Shown here: positions 15,327 to 22,391 of the stretch, piece by piece
Numbering within the stretch: the first letter of the stretch is position 1
Layout of the letters: every line of letters starts with the position of its first letter
Source: an uncultured Christensenella sp.
GTDB taxonomy: Bacteria > Bacillota > Clostridia > Christensenellales > Borkfalkiaceae
DNA: 34,542 nucleotides
Direction of reading: 5' to 3'
Assembly (NCBI GenBank): GCA_910586345.1
Contig: CAJUHC010000012.1
Location: forward strand, 1-34,542
Notes under the pieces: generated by a model
The model's database searches: none
What the model saw: only the letters and a program-made list of their open reading frames with translations
Told to the model about the DNA's origin: nothing
Translations under genes and position numbers: made by a program

Positions 15327-16058
15327 TTAATTTTCATTAAGTTTTAATGACGGCCCTAATCCGGATAAATCTTTTATTGCTTCGCCCGCCATTATAAGCC
15401 CCGCAACGGACGGAACAAACGAATTGCTCGCGGGTACGGTACGCTTATTTTGCGTTTCGCCGCAACATATTGCCGGGGTAACGGGTTCCTCTTTCGAATA
15501 AACCACCTTTAAACTTCGTATCCCGCGCCGCCTTAATTCCCTGCGCATTACTTTGGCGAGCGGACAGACCGACGTCTTATAAATATCTGTTACTTCAAAA
15601 GCCGTCGGGTCGAGTTTGTTGCCCGCCCCCATACAGCTTATTACCGGAACCCCGCATTTTTCCGCGTTCTCGGCGATAGCGATTTTGCCCGCAACGGTAT
15701 CAATCGCATCGATTATATAATCGTATACGGAAAAATCGAATTCTGTTTCAGGCAGATAAAATATTTTATGCGCCGTAACTTTGCAGTCTGGATTTATATC
15801 CGCAATACGCTCCGCACATACGTCAACCTTGTATTTGCCCACGGTACTCAACGACGCGATTATCTGTCTGTTGATATTTGTAACGCAGACTTTATCTCCG
15901 TCAATCAAATCTATCGCGCCCACGCCCGAACGCGCCAGAGCCTCGACGGCGTAACCGCCCACTCCGCCCGTTCCGAACACGGCGACGCGCGATGAGGCAA
16001 GCTTTCGCATAGCCTCTTTACCGAATAAAAGTTCCGTCCTCGAAAACGCATTTTCCAT
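15327..16058 (-). CDS. tcdA: TcdA, tRNA threonylcarbamoyladenosine dehydratase
   Basis: The 243-residue E1-like enzyme dehydrates t6A37 in tRNA to its cyclic form, using ATP. It shows SRTELLFGKEAMRKL, the nucleotide loop GTGGVGGYAVEALARSGVG near 30-48, DLIDGDKVCVTNINRQ, YIIDAIDTVAGK, CMGAGNKLDPTAFEV, and VYSKEEPV. Similarity to ThiF/MoeB is expected, but this motif set and length fit TcdA (CsdL). It lies directly upstream of tsaE and tsaB, which make its substrate. The promoter's -10 ends six bases before the ATG and no SD is present. It is divergent from the GntR gene. Confidence 0.92.
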   Translation of the reverse strand: MENAFSRTELLFGKEAMRKLASSRVAVFGTGGVGGYAVEALARSGVGAIDLIDGDKVCVTNINRQIIASLSTVGKYKVDVCAERIADINPDCKVTAHKIFYLPETEFDFSVYDYIIDAIDTVAGKIAIAENAEKCGVPVISCMGAGNKLDPTAFEVTDIYKTSVCPLAKVMRRELRRRGIRSLKVVYSKEEPVTPAICCGETQNKRTVPASNSFVPSVAGLIMAGEAIKDLSGLGPSLKLNEN

Positions 16059-16064
16059 AGTTCA

Positions 16065-16093
16065 AGTATAGTTTTTCTCTTTGATATTGTCAA
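16065..16093 (-). promoter_or_regulatory. Promoter of tcdA, leaderless arrangement
   Basis: TTGACA (16093-16088), a 17-base spacer, then TATACT (16070-16065). Only TGAACT separates the -10 from the ATG at 16058, so the transcript should begin at about the first base of the start codon. Confidence 0.75.
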
Positions 16094-16115
16094 CATAATA
16101 ATTTTCAAAAAACTG

Positions 16116-16154
16116 TTGACAAGTATATATTCTTCTGCTATATTGAATATACTT
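16116..16154 (+). promoter_or_regulatory. Promoter and likely operator of the GntR-ABC operon
   Basis: TTGACA (16116-16121), 17 bases, TATATT (16139-16144). An inverted repeat AAGTATAT (16121-16128) / ATATACTT (16147-16154) overlaps the core promoter, as expected for autorepression by the GntR protein encoded just downstream. The leader of about 28 bases before the ATG at 16180 has no clear Shine-Dalgarno but carries a short direct repeat AATACAGAT. Confidence 0.68.
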
Positions 16155-16179
16155 AATACAGATAATACAGATTAAAATT

Positions 16180-16530
16180 ATGAGAACGGCTAAGCAAAGC
16201 GTATACGCGATAATCGTAGACGACGTTAAAAAGAAAATAAAATTAGGGCTTTTGAAAGAGGGCGAAAAACTCCCCTCGTGCCGCGAGCTCGCGCTTAAAA
16301 CGGGAGTTAATCCGAATACCGTCCAAAGAGCTTACACCGAACTCGAAGAGAGCGGATACATTTATACTCTGCCTAAAAAAGGAGTTTACGTTTCCGCGAC
16401 AGACAAGACGGCTTACCGGAACGAAACGGCGAAGGAAAAATTATGCGAACTTAAAAACGCGGGAATAACCCGCAAAGAGCTCGAACTGCTGATAGAAGAA
16501 ATTTACGGAGGGAATTATGATAAGAGTTAA
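16180..16530 (+). CDS. YtrA-type GntR transcriptional regulator
   Basis: The 116-residue protein has a GntR winged helix at about 10-75 (LKEGEKLPSCRELALKTGVNPNTVQRAYTELEESGYI) and a short helical C-terminal dimerisation tail, with no room for a large effector domain. This is the YtrA subfamily, which commonly represses an ABC exporter encoded in the same operon, often released by cell-envelope stress or antibiotics. It overlaps the ATPase gene by 14 bp. A dyad in its own promoter suggests autoregulation. Confidence 0.9.
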   Translation: MRTAKQSVYAIIVDDVKKKIKLGLLKEGEKLPSCRELALKTGVNPNTVQRAYTELEESGYIYTLPKKGVYVSATDKTAYRNETAKEKLCELKNAGITRKELELLIEEIYGGNYDKS

Positions 16531-17392
16531 AAATCTCTGCAAAAAATTCGGAAGCAAAACCGTTTTAGACAATGCGGATATTTTCGTCGACAGCGGAAGC
16601 ATATGCGGACTCGTAGGCGTAAACGGCGCAGGCAAAAGCACTCTTTTAAGAATTCTGAGCGGGATTATAAGATCAGACGGCGGACAGGTATTATTCGACG
16701 GCAATAGCGTTTTCGAAAACGAAAGCGTTAAAAAAAATGTATTCTTTCTTTCGGACGAACCCTATTACGATTCGAACGTTAGCGGCGCCAAACTCAAAGA
16801 ATTGTATAAAACTTTTTATCCGTTCGACGGTAAAATATTTTCTTTCTATATGAAAAAGTTTTCGCTGGATGCAAACAAACCCATACGCAACTTTTCAAAG
16901 GGTATGAAAAGACAGGTATTCATATCCGTCGCGCTCGCCTGCAAACCGCAGTACCTTTTTTTGGACGAAGCGTTCGACGGATTAGACCCGCTTGCAAGGC
17001 TGGAATTCAAACGCGGACTTATAGAACTGCAACAAAGCGGTTCAACCGTAATCATAGCTTCGCAATCTTTAAGAGAGCTCGAAGACATATGCGACAGTTT
17101 CGTGCTGATAGATAACTCTACAGTTAAAGTCAGCGGAAATATAGACAAAGCTCTCGATAAAATATTCAAACTTCAATTTGCGTTCGAAAGAGCCGTCGCG
17201 CGCGAAGAACTGCCGTTCGAATGCGTTCATTACGAATCGAGCGGACGTGTAATAACAGCCGTAGTGCGCGGAGATAAAAACGAAATAATGAAAATGCTTT
17301 CCGATATGAATCCCGTTCTTCTGGAAGAAATACCTATCGATTTCGAAGATATGTTCATCGAGGAAGTGAGAGAACGGGGGTATCTGAAATGA
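16517..17392 (+). CDS. ABC transporter ATP-binding protein
   Basis: The 291-residue ATPase has Walker A GVNGAGKST near 34-42, signature NFSKGMKRQ near 125-133, and Walker B YLFLDEAFDGLDP near 150-162, followed by a SQSLRELEDICD segment where an H-loop His would be expected but Gln/Ser is seen. The C-terminal third matches the small extra domain of bacitracin/YtrB-type exporters. AGGGAATT precedes its ATG, inside the GntR gene. The permease gene overlaps its end by four bases. The substrate is unknown. Confidence 0.92.
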   Translation: MIRVKNLCKKFGSKTVLDNADIFVDSGSICGLVGVNGAGKSTLLRILSGIIRSDGGQVLFDGNSVFENESVKKNVFFLSDEPYYDSNVSGAKLKELYKTFYPFDGKIFSFYMKKFSLDANKPIRNFSKGMKRQVFISVALACKPQYLFLDEAFDGLDPLARLEFKRGLIELQQSGSTVIIASQSLRELEDICDSFVLIDNSTVKVSGNIDKALDKIFKLQFAFERAVAREELPFECVHYESSGRVITAVVRGDKNEIMKMLSDMNPVLLEEIPIDFEDMFIEEVRERGYLK

Positions 17393-18441
17393 AAAAATAT
17401 TTTCTTTACGAACTCAGAAAAAACGCTTTTCTGATAGGCTGTCTTACCCTGTTCGCATCATTGGTATACTGCGCAGCGGTACTCACTTCTGGCAACCTTT
17501 TGAGAGGAGCGTCCGAAACGTACGTGTGGATAATTTCCTCAATCGGGGGAACGTTCGCGACAATTGCGCCGATTTGGTTTTTCGGTTATAAAATGAAAAG
17601 ACGGAGCGTCGATTTATATTTTTCTTTACCGATTTCGCGCTTAAAAATTCTGAGCGTTAAATTTTTAATAGGCTTAATCGTAATTTTCGTTCCGTATACC
17701 GCGGCATATTGGCTGGGCGCATTCTCGGCAATGGCGCGCGCGTTCGATGAAATGAACGCAGTGTACTATATACCGCAGTATTTCGCGTCTTTACTTCCTA
17801 TATACTTTATTTACGCAATTTCGTCGTTTGTCTTTACCAGAGCGAACACTGTTGCCGACGGCGTTGTTTTTATATTTTTCTGGGCGTTTGCCGCAGGACT
17901 CGCTGCAAACGTTCTCGCACAGCTTACCGCCGTTACCGAAATTACAGGTTACGACATTTATTATGGAACTCCTCTACACCGCACGACGTATTATATCGAA
18001 GCTTCGCATTATTTTCCGTTCGCGCCTCTCGATTACGCAACGGGGCATTTTGAACAGCATATCGCAAATTATTTGAATATCCACGCGACGCGCATCGAAG
18101 CAACAGAACTTGCAAACGTCATTGCGGGCTTTACGGTAACGTCGCTTTCGGCAACAGGAGCGACCGCAGGATTATTTCTTAACGAAAAACGCGCGAAAGC
18201 CGAAAACGCCGGACAGATTTCGGAAAGCTATTTCGGATATAGAACTATGATACCGCTTTACACCGTCTGCCTGTCTGCGGTTTGTTTCTCGCCGGTATTG
18301 CTCGCTCTTATTATTGCGTGTGCTTTTTTCCTTACGGTCGCTTATAAAAGGACGTTCAGGATAGGAATTAAACAGACCGTCGTATTTTCCGTCTCCGCGG
18401 CAGCGGGAATAATATTATATTTAATAATCGTTTACGTTTAA
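17389..18441 (+). CDS. ABC transporter permease, ABC-2-like
   Basis: The 350-residue membrane protein has about eight hydrophobic segments: near 12-32, 45-65, 85-110, 128-150, 155-175, 240-260, 290-315 and 330-350. The short cytosolic motif KRRSVDLYFSLPISRLKIL, between the second and third segments, is typical of ABC-2 permeases that pair with YtrB-like ATPases. ATGA overlap with the ATPase gene indicates translational coupling. It closes the GntR-ATPase-permease operon, which ends in a strong terminator. Transported substrate unknown. Confidence 0.85.
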   Translation: MKKYFLYELRKNAFLIGCLTLFASLVYCAAVLTSGNLLRGASETYVWIISSIGGTFATIAPIWFFGYKMKRRSVDLYFSLPISRLKILSVKFLIGLIVIFVPYTAAYWLGAFSAMARAFDEMNAVYYIPQYFASLLPIYFIYAISSFVFTRANTVADGVVFIFFWAFAAGLAANVLAQLTAVTEITGYDIYYGTPLHRTTYYIEASHYFPFAPLDYATGHFEQHIANYLNIHATRIEATELANVIAGFTVTSLSATGATAGLFLNEKRAKAENAGQISESYFGYRTMIPLYTVCLSAVCFSPVLLALIIACAFFLTVAYKRTFRIGIKQTVVFSVSAAAGIILYLIIVYV

Positions 18442-18477
18442 AACGAGCCCCGCGCTTTAAAAGCGCGGGGCTCGTTT
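18441..18477. terminator. Bidirectional terminator between the ABC operon and the riboflavin transporter gene
   Basis: A perfect 17-bp stem (18441-18457 with 18461-18477) starts at the last base of the permease stop codon and has A/T runs on both flanks. It lies between convergent genes and can serve both. Confidence 0.9.
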
Positions 18478-18481
18478 TATT

Positions 18482-19192
18482 TTACGCGTTTTTCTTCCGC
18501 TTGGAAAATTTTTCGTTAGTTAACTTAATAAGTCTTGACAACGGCTTATACAAAAGCACAACGGCAACCGATAAGAGCAGACATTTAATGAAATTAAACA
18601 GCACCGCCCAATACCATACGGTCAGATAAAAAGACATACCTTCGGTCCACGGCGAATTCTTCATTGCGTTTAAAAAGAACGGGAAAGTCAGAAGATAATT
18701 GACGGGCACGGAAATTATTGCCTGCGCGACACAACCTATCGCGATAGTAATAAGAACGGTTTTAATTCCTTTATATTTTTTGTAGACGATTGAGGGAATT
18801 AGAATAAACGGCAACATTATAAGTATATTCGCCAGCTCGCCTACTCCTATCGTCTGCGTAAACGAGAGCGCGTAAATGAACTCTTTAAGTACGCTCACTA
18901 TTACTCCCGCTACCGGACCGAGCGAAAAGCCCGCTATTAAAGCGAACACTCCGGAAAAATCAATTTTCATAAACGGCACTGCGGGGAATATGGGAAATTC
19001 GAAAACCGGCAGACGCAATATAAACGAAAGCGCCGTAAATACCGCGATATAAGCCATTCTCGTAGCCGTGAAATAGTTTTTGAAAATTTCGCCTACGTTC
19101 TTTTTACTCTTTACCTCTTTCATTGTTTCGGCGGGCACGGCCGCCGTTTCGCTGACCGCAATTTCATCGGTCCGATTTGTTTCCTGCTCCAT
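18482..19192 (-). CDS. ribU: ECF transporter S-component for riboflavin (RibU-like)
   Basis: The 236-residue protein has a charged N-terminal extension of about 35 residues, then about six membrane segments beginning at RMAYIAVFTALSFILRLPVFEFP. The loop PFMKIDFSGVFALIAGFSLGPVAG is the conserved S-component signature. Riboflavin specificity rests mainly on the FMN riboswitch that leads its mRNA. It needs the EcfT/EcfA module, not encoded here. AAGGAG lies seven bases before the ATG. The N-terminal extension is longer than in typical RibU and of unknown role. Confidence 0.92.
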   Translation of the reverse strand: MEQETNRTDEIAVSETAAVPAETMKEVKSKKNVGEIFKNYFTATRMAYIAVFTALSFILRLPVFEFPIFPAVPFMKIDFSGVFALIAGFSLGPVAGVIVSVLKEFIYALSFTQTIGVGELANILIMLPFILIPSIVYKKYKGIKTVLITIAIGCVAQAIISVPVNYLLTFPFFLNAMKNSPWTEGMSFYLTVWYWAVLFNFIKCLLLSVAVVLLYKPLSRLIKLTNEKFSKRKKNA

Positions 19193-19233
19193 AAAAGAAC
19201 TCCTTAAAATAATATTTTTAAAGCCGTTCTTTG

Positions 19234-19262
19234 AAAAAAATCGCCCCGAAAAATCGGAGCGA
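19234..19262 (-). terminator. Intrinsic terminator, expression platform of the FMN riboswitch
   Basis: On the minus strand a 9-bp stem TCGCTCCGA/TCGGGGCGA (one G-U pair; 19262-19254 with 19249-19241) with a 4-base loop is followed by seven Ts (19240-19234). It lies between the aptamer and ribU, so FMN binding should favour premature termination. Confidence 0.85.
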
Positions 19263-19287
19263 AATAACGTACGAAAAACGTATGTAT

Positions 19288-19400
19288 TCTTTTAACATCC
19301 GGACTGTACCGTCGGTACGGGAATTTCACCCGTTCGGGGCCGATAACGGCCTTCGTGGACTTTACCACCGGTGGGGAATTGCACCCCGCCCCAAAGAATA
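19288..19400 (-). promoter_or_regulatory. FMN riboswitch (RFN element)
   Basis: The minus strand shows the conserved RFN blocks in order: GGGGCGGGGTGCAATTCCCC, ACCGGTGGTAAAGTCC, a central stem with GGCC, CGAACGGGTGAAATTCCCG, then ACCGACGGTACAGTCCGGAT. RFN elements bind FMN and shut off riboflavin genes. Here the regulated gene is a transporter, with a terminator hairpin between. Confidence 0.96.
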
Positions 19401-19418
19401 ACTTTAAATTGTGATTTT

Positions 19419-19447
19419 ATTATATACTTTCATTTTTCCGCCGTCAA
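19419..19447 (-). promoter_or_regulatory. Promoter of the riboswitch-ribU transcript
   Basis: TTGACG (19447-19442), 17-base spacer, consensus TATAAT (19424-19419). It lies just before the aptamer and just beyond the stop codon of the TIR-like gene upstream. Confidence 0.8.
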
Positions 19448-19478
19448 GCGTTTGAAAGCGTCTTATTTTTCAAAAATA

Positions 19479-20873
19479 TTATTTCTTTAAATAATTTTTT
19501 ATCTTCTCGGTGAAGACCTTTTTTTCGGAAATGTTTCTGTCCGCGCGCTCGATGTACCGCATAAGTTTTTCCTTGTGATTCTTGCGTTTTATACCGTCGC
19601 TCTCGTATAACTGCAATTCGGCAAGACCGAGAAAGTATTCCATTTCGATATTGTTTATAAACGCGGAATTGATATTTTTAAGACTGTATTCGTCGTAAAG
19701 TTTTTTTCTCTCCTTGAAAGAAAGTTCGAGACAGTTGAGAAATTTTTTACGACGGCTCTCTTTATCTTCCGAACGCGGAACTATTTCAAGACTTTCTATC
19801 CTCTCCAAACAATTTAAAGCACAGAACATATCGCGGTACATATAGCCTCTTAAAAGAGTGCAGAGCTGACGGTTTACGTTCGGCGCCTGACCTTCAATAA
19901 TAATACAGAGGTTCGCCGCCTTTTCGGAAACATCGTAAAGTCTGTAACAGTAATCCGCCTTTTTATCGTCGGGCATTACGTCATCGTCGATTTCGTCGCT
20001 GTTTACTATTAAAAGATACAAATACGATATAAAATCGTAAACGAAAGCGAGAAGCCAGTTTTTCAATTCACTCTCGGGCAAGTCGTCTATCCTGTCGAAT
20101 AAATCTTCGAACTTTTCGCGGTGCTTGTAGAATTTTTCGAACTTGATATACTGTTCGTCCGTCACGTATTTTATATCGAGGAAAAACTTTATCGAAGTAA
20201 CGGCAAGCCTCGCCGCGAGCACGAGCTCCGCAGACTGAAAACCTGCGTCGTCTAATCTGTCGAGAAAGTTCTGCATATCGTTCAGCGCTTCCTGCCTTGT
20301 TTCGACATATATATTCGAACTGTAAATATAGCAAAGGATATATTGTGCCATTTCGTAATTCGAGCAGATAGGGTCGACGAGATGCGCGAGAATTTTCTTT
20401 CTCGTTTCGTCTCTGTTGATTATCAGCATCATCTTATTTTCGGTGAGCGTATTGTTTTGGGAATCGAAAAACTTATCCGTAAGTTCTGCGGCAATTTCGC
20501 ACTCCGTTCGTCCGTCCGTGGAAACGCTGTGCGCCCATACTCCGTGCAAGTCGCTCGGCAAAGCGGGGTCGTTCGGCGAAATATCTAAGAAATAGTTATG
20601 TATCTTTTTTATATTGAGTTTGGCGAGCAGATAGCCCCATTCAAACATAAGATTGGGACTTATAGCGTTAATGCGCGGATTTTTCTGTATAAGCAAAATA
20701 GCCTGGTCGCACTTTTTCATCTGCTCGATAATAGTACCGCCGACGTAAATCGAGTCGTGACCGTAAAGATTTCCGCCGACTATCGCCTCGTAACCCGTTT
20801 TCTCGTCTATAAGCGTTTTTATCCGTTTTGCGATTTCGTTATTTCCGCTCCAAGCGATAAATACTTTACTCAT
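19479..20873 (-). CDS. TIR-like domain protein with long helical C-terminal region
   Basis: The 464-residue protein opens with a TIR-like nucleotide-binding domain at about 1-125: KVFIAWSGNNEIAKRIKTLI, then IVGGNLYGHD, GGTIIEQMKKCDQAILLIQ, and NLMFEWGYLLAKL, whose Glu78 is where TIR-type NAD-cleaving enzymes and bacterial TIR-like effectors keep a conserved acid. Residues 126-464 look mostly helical and charged, perhaps TPR-like, and I recognise no family. Many bacterial TIR-like proteins work in anti-phage defence or NAD depletion, but some are uncharacterised; function here is inferred from the domain only. ATG 20873 has GGAG six bases upstream; a TTG at 20885 is less likely. It follows the acetyltransferase-like gene by 18 bp and is probably the last gene of the glyA operon. 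No cyclase or other known defence gene is adjacent. Confidence 0.75.
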   Translation of the reverse strand: MSKVFIAWSGNNEIAKRIKTLIDEKTGYEAIVGGNLYGHDSIYVGGTIIEQMKKCDQAILLIQKNPRINAISPNLMFEWGYLLAKLNIKKIHNYFLDISPNDPALPSDLHGVWAHSVSTDGRTECEIAAELTDKFFDSQNNTLTENKMMLIINRDETRKKILAHLVDPICSNYEMAQYILCYIYSSNIYVETRQEALNDMQNFLDRLDDAGFQSAELVLAARLAVTSIKFFLDIKYVTDEQYIKFEKFYKHREKFEDLFDRIDDLPESELKNWLLAFVYDFISYLYLLIVNSDEIDDDVMPDDKKADYCYRLYDVSEKAANLCIIIEGQAPNVNRQLCTLLRGYMYRDMFCALNCLERIESLEIVPRSEDKESRRKKFLNCLELSFKERKKLYDEYSLKNINSAFINNIEMEYFLGLAELQLYESDGIKRKNHKEKLMRYIERADRNISEKKVFTEKIKNYLKK

Positions 20874-20891
20874 ACGTTTCTCCAAATCTTC

Positions 20892-21539
20892 TTATTTTAT
20901 CAATAGATTTCTGCAATCGTTTACAAAGCTTTGTACCGCGTTAAACGCGTCCGTTAACGGTTTGCCGTCTACCAACGCGTGACTGACCGTAATGTTTAAA
21001 CTCAATTCGTATTTCCCGTCCCGAAAAACGTATTTCCCCCAGCATATGCGCGGGATACTCAACGATTCGACCGAGTCGGGAATAGGGTCGCTCATAGTAT
21101 CGAAGTCGAGCCAAGGCAGACAGGTTACGTAATAAACGTCCGCGGAAGCGTCTCCGAACTGCTTGTTACCGCCGTACCCGACGGTTTCGTCTATCGCATC
21201 TCTTATCCGTTTACGGAATACGTCCGGATTATCGTCCCATTCCGCTCTGCAAATATCGAACAGCCCGCCGCGTGTCGCTACCGTGAAAGACGGCGAAGGT
21301 GCGTCGTATTCGACTACCTTATCTTCAACGATTCTCAACCTCATTTCGGGTACCGAATTCAAAGCTTTAACCGTGAGATAAAGCATATCCTCGAAAAAAG
21401 AGCGCTTATATTCGTTTTTCAGATTTATCAGCGCGCTCACGTCTATCCTCGCGCCTAAATGATAGGCGGGATTAGAAAACCGAGAAAACCAGTCGTAAGA
21501 CTTTTTTCTGTCCCAGCTGTTTACATCTATTATTTTCAT
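20892..21539 (-). CDS. Chloramphenicol acetyltransferase-like protein
   Basis: The 215-residue protein matches the type-A CAT fold: N-terminal SWDRKKSYDWFSRFSNP, FFEDMLYLTVKALNSVPEMRLRI, FTVA, LPWLDFDTM near 141-149, and the catalytic HALVDG at 187-192, the HxxxDG motif of this family. CATs transfer acetyl from acetyl-CoA and act as trimers. Divergence from resistance enzymes and a chromosomal place between degV and a TIR-like gene suggest another acceptor, so resistance should not be assumed. The frame is open further upstream, but ATG 21539 fits the family start and lies just after degV's stop. Confidence 0.85.
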   Translation of the reverse strand: MKIIDVNSWDRKKSYDWFSRFSNPAYHLGARIDVSALINLKNEYKRSFFEDMLYLTVKALNSVPEMRLRIVEDKVVEYDAPSPSFTVATRGGLFDICRAEWDDNPDVFRKRIRDAIDETVGYGGNKQFGDASADVYYVTCLPWLDFDTMSDPIPDSVESLSIPRICWGKYVFRDGKYELSLNITVSHALVDGKPLTDAFNAVQSFVNDCRNLLIK

Positions 21540-21543
21540 AAAG

Positions 21544-22389
21544 TTACTCGCAGATAAACAAAACTCCGAGAGTACCCTTTCCGCAGTGCGAGGTAACGAC
21601 GTTGCCCGCAACGGTTTCGAGAATCTCGTCGAAACAGAAAAGACTTTCTACCTGAGCGCGGACTTTTGCCACGATTTCGGGTTCGCTGCCGGAATGAGTT
21701 ATAAAACAACGCGTTCTGTCATAATTTAAGTAAGTTTCCGCAAGTTCGTTTACGTAGTTTTTAAGACAGCGTTCTATTCCGCCCATATATTTCTTTTTCG
21801 CGTAAAGCTTTCCGTCTTTCATATCGATAAGCGGATGGAGTTTCAAAACCTTCGCTCCCATAAGCGCGGCGAGAGAACATCTTCCTCCCTTATGCAGATA
21901 ATCGAGCGCGTCCGGAACGAATGAGGTGTTTACCTTTGAACGGAGATTTTCTAAAATTTTTACAATCTCTTCGGGCGATTTGCCTTCCGCGGCAATATCG
22001 CAGGCTTTCAGAACGAGAAGCCCCTGTCCCGTTGAAAGAGCGAGAGAGTCGACAGCGAAAACTTTTCCCTTGAAACTCTTCGATGCGTTGACCGCGTTGT
22101 CGTGCGAAGAAGAAGTTTTCGAAGATATGTTGATATGTATTACGGCGTCGTATTCGTCCGTAAAATTTTTGAAGAATTCTTCGTACTCGGAAACGGAAGG
22201 CGCCGCCGTCGTCGGAAGTTTACCCGATTCCGCTACGCGCTTGAAAATATCTTCCGGCGTAACGTCTACGCCGTCGCTGTACACTTTTCCGTCCATAATC
22301 ACGTGGAGAGGCAAAACTCCGACGTTATATTTTTGCACGAGTTCCGAACTTAAATCGCAGGTGGAATCCGCGGTGATTTTGATTTTCAT
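21544..22389 (-). CDS. DegV family fatty-acid-binding protein
   Basis: The 281-residue protein begins KIKITADSTCDLSSELVQKYNVGVLPLHV, the DegV signature, and has VIHINISSKTSSSHDNAV, AVDSLALSTGQGLLVLKA and LDYLHKGGRCSLAALMG. DegV/FakB proteins bind a fatty acid and can present it to the kinase FakA for phospholipid synthesis. No FakA gene is in the window, so partnership is inferred. It begins just after glyA's stop, with GAGGT as ribosome binding site inside the end of glyA. Confidence 0.92.
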   Translation of the reverse strand: MKIKITADSTCDLSSELVQKYNVGVLPLHVIMDGKVYSDGVDVTPEDIFKRVAESGKLPTTAAPSVSEYEEFFKNFTDEYDAVIHINISSKTSSSHDNAVNASKSFKGKVFAVDSLALSTGQGLLVLKACDIAAEGKSPEEIVKILENLRSKVNTSFVPDALDYLHKGGRCSLAALMGAKVLKLHPLIDMKDGKLYAKKKYMGGIERCLKNYVNELAETYLNYDRTRCFITHSGSEPEIVAKVRAQVESLFCFDEILETVAGNVVTSHCGKGTLGVLFICE

Positions 22390-22391
22390 TT

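Noticed and set aside
19460..19496. AT-rich hairpin at the end of the TIR-like gene as terminator
   Set aside because: The stem is imperfect, has no GC pairs and overlaps the coding end; I see no convincing terminator there.
20892..21539. Calling the CAT-like gene an antibiotic-resistance gene
   Set aside because: The fold and HxxxDG motif are present, but sequence and chromosomal context give no evidence that chloramphenicol is its substrate.
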